DNA from: Bacteroidetes bacterium UBA1941
Lineage (GTDB): Bacteria; Bacteroidota; Bacteroidia; Chitinophagales; LD1
Direction: 5' to 3'
Length of the DNA stretch: 64,000 nt
NCBI GenBank assembly: GCA_002336805.1
Contig: DDEZ01000002.1
Coordinates: forward strand, 434,001 to 498,000
Below, one piece after another: positions 1 to 7,681 of this stretch. A model generated the notes under the pieces. It had not been told where the DNA came from. It made no database searches and saw only the letters and a list, made by a program, of their open reading frames with translations. Numbering within the stretch: position 1 is the stretch's first letter; every line of letters begins with the position of its first letter. Position numbers and translations under genes: made by a program.

Positions 1-687
1 CATATTGGTGTAGGCACTCATGCGCTCATTGGCCTGCTCCAGGTTATTGACCAGCACCTCCAGCCGCTGCGTGTAGCTGGCAAATTTCATATAGGTATAA
101 TACACGACGGCCATGCTGAGCACGATCAGTACCGCGATCAGGACAAAGAAGTATATGAAAAGTCGGTCCTCATGTTTTTGCTCTACAGCTATCTGTGTAG
201 TAAGGCCTGACCGTATGGAGGCGGACATCTGGCGGATACTATCCATCATGAGTTTACCCTCGCCAGAGGCTACCACCGCCATAGCTGAATCTTTATGCCC
301 TGCATTGTAGTAGCTAAGGGTTTGAGTCATCTCTGCAAACTTATGCTGAGACGTGGTCAGGATGGCTAGCAAGGCAGGCGTTTTATCTGTAGCAGGCAGC
401 GTATCATAGTAGAGCTTGTTTCTGATCATGCCAGCACGATATACCTCAAAGCTGTCACTATATCTATGGTCCCCTGTGAGCAGAAAGCCGCGCTGTGAAG
501 ATTCTGCCAGGGATACGAACCTGGTATTGGTACGGATATAATTCTCGAGCCTTGTAGCATGAGCCTGGTCCTCATTGATCTGGCGTATACCGCCGAAAAC
601 AGCAAAACCAATAGAGAGTTCAAGGAAAAGCAAAACCGGAGTGATAATCAGGAGAATAAGTATCCTGCGATGGCTGAGTCTGGTCAT
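1..687 (-). CDS. Sensor histidine kinase N-terminus, CHASE3 type (truncated by window edge)
   Basis: The reading frame runs from an ATG at 687 off the left edge of the window, giving 229 codons without a stop. The visible part has a membrane helix at about residues 8-32, an extracytoplasmic helical segment, and a second membrane helix at about 175-198, followed by the start of a coiled coil. The segment with AESSQRGFLLTGD near residue 61 is the hallmark of a CHASE3 sensory domain. Proteins of this layout are normally membrane-bound sensor kinases, with PAS and/or HisKA-HATPase domains following. That catalytic part lies outside the window, so a chemotaxis-type receptor or cyclase output cannot be excluded. 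It is divergent from the CoA-transferase gene, with 332 bases between them. Confidence 0.8.
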   Translation of the reverse strand, partial: MTRLSHRRILILLIITPVLLFLELSIGFAVFGGIRQINEDQAHATRLENYIRTNTRFVSLAESSQRGFLLTGDHRYSDSFEVYRAGMIRNKLYYDTLPATDKTPALLAILTTSQHKFAEMTQTLSYYNAGHKDSAMAVVASGEGKLMMDSIRQMSASIRSGLTTQIAVEQKHEDRLFIYFFVLIAVLIVLSMAVVYYTYMKFASYTQRLEVLVNNLEQANERMSAYTNM

Positions 688-1019
688 GAAATGGACTTAA
701 GGACGGAAAATGTGTTGCCTCAGGTGATATTCTAATTTACGCTATTTCCTGCCGAATGTTTGAATTTTTGGGGTGAATCGGCTGTTAAAATCGGTGTTTC
801 TTTGCTTTTCTAATGTCTTGCCGTTTGATTATTAACGAAATACGACTTAAGCCCACGGTCAAAAAAATATGATGAATGTCATGATATTGGACTGCCTGGC
901 TCATACCCCTTCAGAGTCTGACCAGCGACCTTTGCATTGGTTTAAACAGATACGGTGAGTTTTTGAATCGAGGTCGTAGGTCCCCTTCTACGACCTCTTT
1001 TTTGATCAAAAGATACAGC
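688..1019. other. Divergent intergenic region with a transcribed leader
   Basis: No protein gene is seen. On the + strand GACCTTTG at about 927-934 differs by one base from the Bacteroidota -7 element TANNTTTG and could start a transcript near 940. That transcript would run through the strong hairpin at 970-1003 before reaching the CoA-transferase start. No promoter match is evident for the leftward kinase gene. Confidence 0.4.
970..1003 (+). terminator. Perfect intrinsic-terminator hairpin in the leader of the CoA-transferase gene
   Basis: GAGGTCGTAG (970-979) pairs perfectly with CTACGACCTC (988-997) around an 8-base loop and is followed by six T. It ends 16 bases before the ATG at 1020. 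Because no + strand gene precedes it, it is either the end of a very short RNA or an attenuator of the following gene. Which of these applies is inference. Confidence 0.7.
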
Positions 1020-2294
1020 ATGAAATATATCCCGGGAGAAGAAGCATTACAGATGGTCCGCAGCGGCCAGCGCATATTCATACAGAGCGCCGCTGCCGCA
1101 CCTCAATTATTGATACAAGCGCTCACGGCGAGAAAGGATGAACTGCGCGATGTGGAGGTCACACATATGCATACGGAGGGCGATGCCCCCTATGCACGAC
1201 CGGAGTTTGCAACTTCTTTTCGCGTCAATGCCTTCTTCGTCTCTGGCAATATCCGTCCCTATATAGAGCATACCAATGTGCAGTACATACCTATGTTTCT
1301 GAGCGAGATACCGCTGTATATCCGCAGTGGGAGGTTCCCTATAGATGTGGCGCTCATACAGGTGAGTCCGCCAGATGCACATGGCTACTGCTCCCTGGGT
1401 ATCTCAGTAGATATCACCAGGTCTGCCTGTGATGTGGCCCGCATCATCATAGCCCAGGTCAATCCAAACATGCCACGATCACTCGGCGATGGACTGATAC
1501 ACGAGTCACGTATAGAGGCAGCAGTATGGACAGAAGATCAGATCCCTACCGTCCAGGAGCTGGACCTCTCTGAGCGGGAGCTGGCCATAGGCCGCCACGT
1601 GGCCAATCTGGTACAGGATGGCGCCACACTCCAGATGGGTATAGGGGGTATACCCAATGCTGCGCTGAAATTTCTAGGCGGGCATAAAGACCTCGGCATC
1701 CATACGGAGATGTTCTCAGATGGCATACTGCCGCTGGTAGAGGCGGGCGTGATCAATGGCCGGCTGAAGAAATACAACACCGGCAGGATCGTTTCCTCCT
1801 TTGCCATGGGCAGCAGGAGGCTCTATGACTTCATACATGATAATCCTGAGGTAGCCATGATGGATGTAGCCTATGTGAATGACACCTCCGTGATACGCCG
1901 CCACGACCGGATGACGGCTATCAATAGCGCTGTGGAGATAGACATCACGGGCCAGGTATGTGCCGACTCCATCGGCGCGCGTATCTATAGTGGTGTAGGC
2001 GGGCAGATGGATTTCATACGTGGGGCATCTCTCAGCGAGGGAGGCCACCCTATCATAGCCATACCATCTGCTACAGCCAAAGGGGTATCTAAGATCGTCC
2101 CTACACTCAAGCCCGGGGCTGGCGTCGTCACCACACGCGCACATGTACACTACGTGGTCACAGAGTACGGTATAGCAGACCTCTATGGCCGCAATATAGC
2201 CCAGCGTGCCAAGGCACTCATAGCCATAGCCCACCCGGATCACCGGGAGCAGCTGGAGCGTACCTCCTATGACCTGTATGGCAAATGCTGGTAA
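1020..2294 (+). CDS. Acetyl-CoA hydrolase/transferase family CoA-transferase
   Basis: This protein of 424 residues belongs to the family of succinyl-CoA:acetate and 4-hydroxybutyrate CoA-transferases, which move CoA between carboxylic acids through a glutamyl-CoA intermediate. GIGGIPNAA (about 207-215) is the family's glycine-rich CoA-binding loop. HTEMFSDG (about 228-235) holds the expected catalytic glutamate (E230 by position in the family motif). A second conserved glycine-rich stretch, SGVGGQMDFIRGA, lies in the C-terminal domain. An in-frame TTG at 963 would add 19 residues, but that extension is read through the terminator hairpin and is not family-like, so I chose the ATG at 1020. The exact acyl donor and acceptor cannot be told from sequence. 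The MATE gene follows after 51 bases. Confidence 0.88.
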   Translation: MKYIPGEEALQMVRSGQRIFIQSAAAAPQLLIQALTARKDELRDVEVTHMHTEGDAPYARPEFATSFRVNAFFVSGNIRPYIEHTNVQYIPMFLSEIPLYIRSGRFPIDVALIQVSPPDAHGYCSLGISVDITRSACDVARIIIAQVNPNMPRSLGDGLIHESRIEAAVWTEDQIPTVQELDLSERELAIGRHVANLVQDGATLQMGIGGIPNAALKFLGGHKDLGIHTEMFSDGILPLVEAGVINGRLKKYNTGRIVSSFAMGSRRLYDFIHDNPEVAMMDVAYVNDTSVIRRHDRMTAINSAVEIDITGQVCADSIGARIYSGVGGQMDFIRGASLSEGGHPIIAIPSATAKGVSKIVPTLKPGAGVVTTRAHVHYVVTEYGIADLYGRNIAQRAKALIAIAHPDHREQLERTSYDLYGKCW

Positions 2295-2345
2295 CCCGTC
2301 TAAGGGAGTCCGCCGCAATCATTATCATTGTGGTACTAAACCATC

Positions 2346-3743
2346 ATGCTCTCTACACTCTACCGCGACAAGACCAAAGAAGCGCTCACCGTAGCTACCC
2401 CCATCATAGCGGGCCAGCTGGGCCAGGTGCTCATGGGTTTTTTTGATACCGTACAGATAGGTGGCCTCGGCCACGAATACATAGCCGCATCGGGCTTTGC
2501 CAATGGTATCTACTGGATGACTGTACTGCTCGGTATGGGGGTACTTTTCTCGGTTTCACCATTGGTCAGTGAGTCTTTTGGCGAGGGCCAGGGGCATCGC
2601 AGCATCGGCGTACTGCGCTCCAGCCTGGTAGTGTCAGGTGTATTGACCATCATATTTATGGTGCTCATATGGGCGCTTACGCTGTATATCCCTATGCTCG
2701 GCCATAGCGAGACGGATAATGTACTGGCGACAAAGTTCCTCCGCATCGTCAATTTCTCTACCGGCTTCCTCTTCCTCTATACTGCCGGCAAGCAGTTTCT
2801 GGATGGTATGGAGCGGACGCGCATAGGTATGTATGTGACCATCGGCGGCCTGCTTATGAATATCGTGCTGAACTGGATCCTGATCTATGGCCGCTTTGGT
2901 ATGCCGCAGCTGGGTATAGAGGGTGCGGCTATAGCCACTACCACCTCGCGTGCAGCTATGGCTATTGCTATTATGTTCTTCATCTGGCGCGACAGGCAGG
3001 TACTGGATCTGCGCAGGCAGTATGCAGCCTCAGTAGACAAGGCGAAGAGTTTCATCGGTCCCATCCTCCGCATAGGTATACCGGCAGGCCTGCAGTTCTT
3101 CTGGGAGGTGGCCGCATTTAATGCAGGCCAGATCATGAGCGGCTGGATCAGTACTACCGCAGAAGCCGCACATATGATCGCTATAGGCCTGGCGTCCATC
3201 ACCTTTATGGTAGCTACGGGCCTGTCTGCTGCGGGCACTATCATGGTTGGCTTTTCATTTGGTGCCAAGGACCGCGAAGGCATGCGCGTATCCGGCAATA
3301 CAGTGCTGCTGCTCACCGTAGCTTTTGAGATCGTATTTGCTGTGGGCTTCTTTGCAGGTCACGGTTTACTGCCACACCTGTATACAGACCATGTAGAGGT
3401 GGTGGCTATCGCTTCTACGATGATCATCTACGCGGCATTCTTCCAGCTCAGTGACGGGCTGCAGGCTGCCGCTGCCGGTATCCTGCGCGGTATGCAAGAC
3501 GTGACCTATCCGTCCATCATTGCCTTTGTATCCTACTGGCTGGTCATGATCCCGGCGTGCTATCTCCTGGCCTTTCCGGCACATGGCTATGGCCTGGACC
3601 TGGGCCTCGCAGGTATATGGATCGGATTTATCATCGGCCTCACGGTGGCTGCTATTATGCAGCTCATCCGCTTCCGCTGGCTCATCCGCCGCGGTGATCT
3701 ATTTGATAATATAGATCCCAATAAAAAAGTAGTAGCGCACTAA
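2346..3743 (+). CDS. MATE family multidrug/Na+ efflux transporter
   Basis: This inner-membrane protein of 465 residues has about twelve hydrophobic helices and the typical MATE opening (TPIIAGQLGQVLMGFFDTVQIG, quoted here only as the block at residues 18-39). Two half-domains with the family's repeated architecture are visible, the second starting near GIPAGLQFFWEV (about residue 241). Family members exchange Na+ or H+ for cationic drugs or metabolites; the NorM branch fits best. It lies 51 bases after the CoA-transferase gene on the same strand and may be cotranscribed with it. The substrate is not predictable. The 108-base gap to the convergent cinA gene holds a dispersed repeat. Confidence 0.9.
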   Translation: MLSTLYRDKTKEALTVATPIIAGQLGQVLMGFFDTVQIGGLGHEYIAASGFANGIYWMTVLLGMGVLFSVSPLVSESFGEGQGHRSIGVLRSSLVVSGVLTIIFMVLIWALTLYIPMLGHSETDNVLATKFLRIVNFSTGFLFLYTAGKQFLDGMERTRIGMYVTIGGLLMNIVLNWILIYGRFGMPQLGIEGAAIATTTSRAAMAIAIMFFIWRDRQVLDLRRQYAASVDKAKSFIGPILRIGIPAGLQFFWEVAAFNAGQIMSGWISTTAEAAHMIAIGLASITFMVATGLSAAGTIMVGFSFGAKDREGMRVSGNTVLLLTVAFEIVFAVGFFAGHGLLPHLYTDHVEVVAIASTMIIYAAFFQLSDGLQAAAAGILRGMQDVTYPSIIAFVSYWLVMIPACYLLAFPAHGYGLDLGLAGIWIGFIIGLTVAAIMQLIRFRWLIRRGDLFDNIDPNKKVVAH

Positions 3744-3786
3744 GTGCTCACATCAAAGACTTTCCTGGCAAAGCTGCCGGAGTGTA

Positions 3787-3828
3787 TTTCTATGTCTCTA
3801 TTGTGGTCTATGTGGTTCAAATTGTATT
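3787..3828. repeat. Dispersed intergenic repeat, copy 1 (TTTCTATGTCTCTATTGTGG type)
   Basis: This 42-base segment matches the segment at 39738-39778 with few differences: both carry TTTCTATGTCTCTAT, then TCTATGTGGTT, then TGTATT. Both copies sit just downstream of a + strand gene, in gaps in front of convergent genes. It has no reading frame of note. Confidence 0.6.
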
Positions 3829-3851
3829 AAGCGCTTTCAGCACGGCGGCAC

Positions 3852-5102
3852 TTACTCTAGCTCCCCCAGCACAAACTTCCTCAGCAGATTCAGCGCTGTC
3901 ACGGACGATATCCTGATATTCTCCATCCTTCGCGGGAAGAATTGAAACGTCTTTGTCACGATCTTATTCCTGTCGCCTACGGCGAAGCATACCGTGCCCA
4001 CAGGCTTATCTGCCGTGCCGCCATCCGGACCAGCTATGCCTGATACAGAGACGCCGTAGTCAGCCTTGCTTATCTTCAAAAGTCCCTCCAGCATCTCGCG
4101 CACGCACTGCTCGCTCACCGCGCCTTGTTTCTCCAGCGTTTCCGGTTTCACGCCCAGTATGGTCTGCTTCATATCATAGGAGTAGGTCACAGTAGAGCCC
4201 TCAAAGTACTTAGAGCTGCCTGCCACACTGGTGACCAGGTGCCCTGCATACCCACCGGTACAGCTCTCTGCCAGCGCAAACTTCTTGCCCTGCTCCAGAA
4301 ATAACTTCCCGATCAGCTCCTCCAGCTTGATGTCCTCCTCTGCATAGGCGTAGTCTCTCAGGATCGTCTTCATCTCTGTGTAGAGCGCATCTATCTCTGA
4401 CTCGCCCTCGGCAGTAGTCACCTCATAGGCAGAGAGGCGCAGCCGCAGTATGCCCAGGTCCGGCAGATAGGCCAGCTTGATATGCTTCGGCAGTTTGTTT
4501 TCAAACTCATCCAGCAGCTTGGCTGCGCTGGACTCACCTATGCCGCAGAGCATCAGGTTGCGGTGTATGATATGCGGAAATTTGAACTGCGCTGCCAGCC
4601 TAGGCAGCACATAGTTGGTCACCATATGCTTCATCTCATGTGGCACGCCCGGCATAGACACGTAGATCGTGCCCGCCTCGTCAAACCACATACCCGGTGC
4701 AGTACCGCGCTCATTGGGCACTACAGTACAGTTGGCCGGGAGTAGTGCCTGCTTTTTATTGATGTCCAGGACCTCACGGCCCCGCTTGGCGAATATTGTT
4801 TTCAGGTTCTCAAAGATATCCTCATGAAAGACCTCGCCCACCTCAAAGTATTCGCAAAGGGTCTTCTTAGTGATATCATCCTTGGTCGGCCCCAGGCCGC
4901 CGGTGATCAGTACGATCTCAGATTGCTTTGCTGCGCGGCGCAGGCCGTCCTTGATATGATCCGCATTGTCACTCACAGAGATGATCTCGTGTACTTTGGC
5001 GCCTATGCTATTGAGTTGCTGGCCTATCCAGGCAGAGTTGGTATCTACTATCTGGCCTATGAGTATCTCATCGCCTATGGTGAGGATGGTGCAGAGTGGC
5101 AT
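3852..5102 (-). CDS. cinA: CinA family protein (MoCF domain plus nicotinamide-nucleotide amidohydrolase domain)
   Basis: The protein of 416 residues has the full-length CinA layout. An N-terminal molybdopterin-binding-like (COG1058) domain begins TIGDEILIGQIVDTNSAW and contains GGLGPTKDD. A C-terminal CinA/PncC domain carries ALAESCTGG and GIAGPDGG. The C-terminal domain of the family deamidates nicotinamide mononucleotide for pyridine-nucleotide recycling, and the N-terminal domain has ADP-ribose pyrophosphatase activity in studied members. A longer frame opens with a TTG at 5162 that overlaps the -7 promoter element, so translation from the ATG at 5102 is the better choice. The roughly 50-base leader contains a tandem direct repeat of TTTGTGATTGATGATT (5105-5142). 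It is monocistronic and divergent from panD. Confidence 0.92.
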   Translation of the reverse strand: MPLCTILTIGDEILIGQIVDTNSAWIGQQLNSIGAKVHEIISVSDNADHIKDGLRRAAKQSEIVLITGGLGPTKDDITKKTLCEYFEVGEVFHEDIFENLKTIFAKRGREVLDINKKQALLPANCTVVPNERGTAPGMWFDEAGTIYVSMPGVPHEMKHMVTNYVLPRLAAQFKFPHIIHRNLMLCGIGESSAAKLLDEFENKLPKHIKLAYLPDLGILRLRLSAYEVTTAEGESEIDALYTEMKTILRDYAYAEEDIKLEELIGKLFLEQGKKFALAESCTGGYAGHLVTSVAGSSKYFEGSTVTYSYDMKQTILGVKPETLEKQGAVSEQCVREMLEGLLKISKADYGVSVSGIAGPDGGTADKPVGTVCFAVGDRNKIVTKTFQFFPRRMENIRISSVTALNLLRKFVLGELE

Positions 5103-5159
5103 TTTGTGATTGATGATTTTTGATTTGTGATTGATGATTGAAGCGACATGGTCGTTGTA

Positions 5160-5167
5160 CAAAGATA
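5160..5167 (-). promoter_or_regulatory. -7 promoter element of cinA
   Basis: TATCTTTG on the minus strand is an exact TANNTTTG match. It lies 58 bases upstream of the cinA ATG at 5102 and overlaps an alternative upstream start, which argues against that start. Confidence 0.6.
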
Positions 5168-5236
5168 GTGTATGCGGTGCTGCCTGCCGATGTATATTTT
5201 ACTGGTTTTTGGGGGGCGGACCGTGGTTTCTGCCGA

Positions 5237-5268
5237 TTGGCAATATTTTAAAAATAAGTCTACTTTTG
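5237..5268 (+). promoter_or_regulatory. Promoter of the panD operon
   Basis: TTG (5237-5239), 21 bases, then TACTTTTG (5261-5268) is a good match to the Bacteroidota TTG-N19-21-TANNTTTG promoter. The panD ATG follows eight bases after the -7 element, so the mRNA should have almost no leader. Confidence 0.65.
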
Positions 5269-5276
5269 CCCGCGCT

Positions 5277-5627
5277 ATGACTCTTACAGTATATAAATCA
5301 AAGATACACCGTGCTACGGTGACGCAGGCAGACCTCAACTATATAGGCTCTATCACTATAGATGAGGACCTGATGGACGCGTCTAATATCTACGAGCACG
5401 AGCGCGTGCAGATAGTGAATGTAAACAACGGCGAGCGCCTGGAGACCTATGTGATCAAAGGCGAGCGTGGCTCCGGCATCATGTGCCTCAATGGCCCTGC
5501 TGCCCGCAAGGTGTCTCTGGGAGATATCGTCATCGTGATCAGCTACTGCCAGGTGACACTGGAGGAGTACAAAAATCACAAGCCGGTGACCATCCACGTC
5601 AATGCATCTAACCAGGTGACGGACTAA
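5277..5627 (+). CDS. panD: Aspartate 1-decarboxylase (pyruvoyl enzyme)
   Basis: PanD converts L-aspartate to beta-alanine for pantothenate and coenzyme A synthesis. The 116-residue proenzyme has the family's self-cleavage site Gly24-Ser25 in YIGSITID; Ser25 becomes the pyruvoyl cofactor. Conserved YKSKIHRATVT at the start and GERGSGIMCLNG in the middle (about 63-74) also match. An open frame extends upstream to 5172, but the start at 5277 gives the standard N-terminus and sits directly after a consensus promoter. It is the first gene of a run of four on the + strand (flippase-like, nucleotidyltransferase, TPR lipoprotein). Confidence 0.96.
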   Translation: MTLTVYKSKIHRATVTQADLNYIGSITIDEDLMDASNIYEHERVQIVNVNNGERLETYVIKGERGSGIMCLNGPAARKVSLGDIVIVISYCQVTLEEYKNHKPVTIHVNASNQVTD

Positions 5628-5654
5628 GCGCCTGCGCACCCAATCCCTAAGCCC

Positions 5655-6677
5655 ATGTCTAAAACCCTCAGCAACGTACTGAAACTCGTCGTCTCCCTCG
5701 GGCTGGGTATCCTGATCGTGTGGCTCACTACGCGCAAGCTCACTGCACAGGACATAGCGGATATCAAAGGCATCTTCTCCCGCGCAGACTACAAGTGGCT
5801 CATACTCGGCCCGCTGATCGGTATGCTGAGCAACCTGGTGCGGGCAGAAAGGTGGAAACTACTCCTCAACTCTGCCGGCTACACGCCACAGCGCATGAAT
5901 GTGATCAATAGCGTCTATGTGATGTATGCGCTGAATCTTGTCTTCCCGCGCCTGGGTGAGGTGACCCGCTGCACCCTGCTCTACAAGACAGACAATATCC
6001 CCGTAGATAAATCTATAGGAACCATGGTGCTGGAGCGTATGGTAGACATGGTCAGCATACTGATAGTAGGCGCCATATTACTGATCTGGCAGTACCAGTT
6101 GCTTATTTCCCTCTTTAGAGACAAGATCTTTGCAAACTATGCCGATAGTATCAATAAACTGACCACCGGCTATTGGGGCATACTGCTCGTCATAGCACTG
6201 GTGGCCATAGGTCTGGGAGGCCTGTATTTCCTCTATAGGCTGCGCGAGCATCATATTATTGGCAAGCTTTGGAAGTTTCTGGTCGGCATCCTGCATGGTT
6301 TGGCCTCTATTTTGAAGCTGGACAACCCGCTGTTATTTATCTTCTACTCCATCATGGTCTGGGTCATGTACTTTCTGATGATATTCCTCTGCTTCCGCGC
6401 ACTGCCGGAGACAGCTCCTATGTCGGTTTTCGCCGGTATGGCCTGTCTCTTTTTCGGAGGTTTTGCGTTTATCATATCACCGGGTGGCCTCGGGGCCTAT
6501 CCTGCTACCATCGGCGCGGTGCTGCTGCTATACGGCGTAGCCTTCAATGTTGGCTTCGGCTTCGGCTGGCTGGTCTGGTCACTCCAGACTGCTGCTGTGA
6601 TCGTATTTGGCGTGATCAGCTTTATACTCGTGAGTAGAAACTTTCATTTTCATACCGACAAAACCCAAGTAGAATGA
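5655..6677 (+). CDS. Flippase-like membrane protein (lysylphosphatidylglycerol synthase TM-domain family, UPF0104)
   Basis: The protein of 340 residues has about eight membrane helices. It carries the family's features RAERWKLLLNSAG (near 55-67) and LNLVFPRLGEVTRCTLLYK (about 93-111), and the late glycine-rich helix PGGLGAYPA. It corresponds to the membrane half of MprF/AglD-type proteins without any aminoacyl-transferase domain. Such stand-alone copies are thought to move lipids or lipid-linked sugars across the inner membrane; the substrate is unknown. It starts 27 bases after panD and overlaps the next gene, a sugar-nucleotidyltransferase, by four bases (ATGA). This suggests translational coupling and a possible role in glycolipid or surface polysaccharide assembly. 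Confidence 0.85.
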   Translation: MSKTLSNVLKLVVSLGLGILIVWLTTRKLTAQDIADIKGIFSRADYKWLILGPLIGMLSNLVRAERWKLLLNSAGYTPQRMNVINSVYVMYALNLVFPRLGEVTRCTLLYKTDNIPVDKSIGTMVLERMVDMVSILIVGAILLIWQYQLLISLFRDKIFANYADSINKLTTGYWGILLVIALVAIGLGGLYFLYRLREHHIIGKLWKFLVGILHGLASILKLDNPLLFIFYSIMVWVMYFLMIFLCFRALPETAPMSVFAGMACLFFGGFAFIISPGGLGAYPATIGAVLLLYGVAFNVGFGFGWLVWSLQTAAVIVFGVISFILVSRNFHFHTDKTQVE

Positions 6678-7678
6678 ACATCATCATCCCCATGGCTGGC
6701 TGGGGTACCCGCCTGAGGCCGCATACGCTGACCATCCCTAAACCCATGCTGCCTATAGCCGGCAAGCCAATCGTACAGCGCCTGGTAGAGGACCTGATAC
6801 AGGCTACCGATGAGAAAATAGACAACATCGTATTCATCATCCGTGAGGATTTTGGCGATAAGATCAAGAACCAACTGCTGGCCCTCTCTGAGACCCTGCA
6901 GATAGCCTGCCACGTACGCTATCAGCAGGAGCCGCTGGGTACCGCCCACGCTATCCTCTGTGCCGGTGACTTCCTGCATGACAAGGTGATCGTAGCCTTT
7001 GCCGATACTCTCTTCCGCCTCAACTTCAAACTCAAGGCTGAGAAAGAGGGCATCATCTTTGTACAAAAGGTGGAGGATCCTCGCGCCTTTGGCGTAGTGA
7101 AGCTGGATAAGGATGGCATCATCACTGACTTTGTGGAGAAGCCGCAGGAGTTTGTATCAGACCTGGCTATCATCGGTATCTATTACTTCCGCGATGGCAA
7201 GAAGCTGCGCGAGGAGATGCAGTACCTCATAGACAATGACATCCGTGAGAAAGGCGAATACCAGCTCACCAATGCCATGGAGAATATGAAGCAGAAGGGT
7301 GCCCGCTTTGAGCAGGGTACTGTGCAGGACTGGCTCGACTGTGGCAATAAGAACGCTACTGTAGATACCAACGCCCAGTACCTCAACTACCTGAAGGGCA
7401 CGGAGCTGGTACACCAGTCTGCCCAGATCGTAAACTCAGTGGTCATAGAGCCATGCTTCATAGACGAAGGCGTCAAGATCACTAACTCCGTGATAGGCCC
7501 CTATGTCTCAGTAGGCAAGGGTACCGAGATAGAGAATACTGTGATTAGAAAAAGCATCATTCAGGGCAATACTGTTTTGAAAAATAAGTTAATAGAAAAC
7601 AGCATGGTAGGGAATAATGCTAAATTGGTCGGTAAAATGGAAGATCTCAGCATAGGAGACTATGTCGTGATAAGCTAA
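6674..7678 (+). CDS. Sugar-1-phosphate nucleotidyltransferase (RmlA-like, with left-handed beta-helix tail)
   Basis: The protein of 334 residues begins with the nucleotidyltransferase signature GWGTRLRPHTLTIPKPMLPI (about 9-28), which binds the nucleoside triphosphate. A DTLFRLN acidic metal site follows near residue 115. The C-terminal part from about 245 has hexapeptide-like turns (IVNSVVIEP, ITNSVIGPYVSVGKG, IENTVI) that form a left-handed beta-helix. This layout fits glucose-1-phosphate thymidylyl/uridylyl transferases that activate sugars for surface glycans. The specificity for dTTP, UTP or GTP cannot be decided here. It overlaps the flippase-like gene by four bases and is followed after three bases by a TPR lipoprotein. 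Confidence 0.9.
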   Translation: MNIIIPMAGWGTRLRPHTLTIPKPMLPIAGKPIVQRLVEDLIQATDEKIDNIVFIIREDFGDKIKNQLLALSETLQIACHVRYQQEPLGTAHAILCAGDFLHDKVIVAFADTLFRLNFKLKAEKEGIIFVQKVEDPRAFGVVKLDKDGIITDFVEKPQEFVSDLAIIGIYYFRDGKKLREEMQYLIDNDIREKGEYQLTNAMENMKQKGARFEQGTVQDWLDCGNKNATVDTNAQYLNYLKGTELVHQSAQIVNSVVIEPCFIDEGVKITNSVIGPYVSVGKGTEIENTVIRKSIIQGNTVLKNKLIENSMVGNNAKLVGKMEDLSIGDYVVIS

Positions 7679-7681
7679 TAC

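Noticed and set aside
5105..5142. Tandem repeat of TTTGTGATTGATGATT in the cinA leader as a CRISPR-like array or regulator site
   Set aside because: Only two units, about 21 bases apart, in a simple AT-rich context; no spacers of unique sequence. Probably slippage in the leader.
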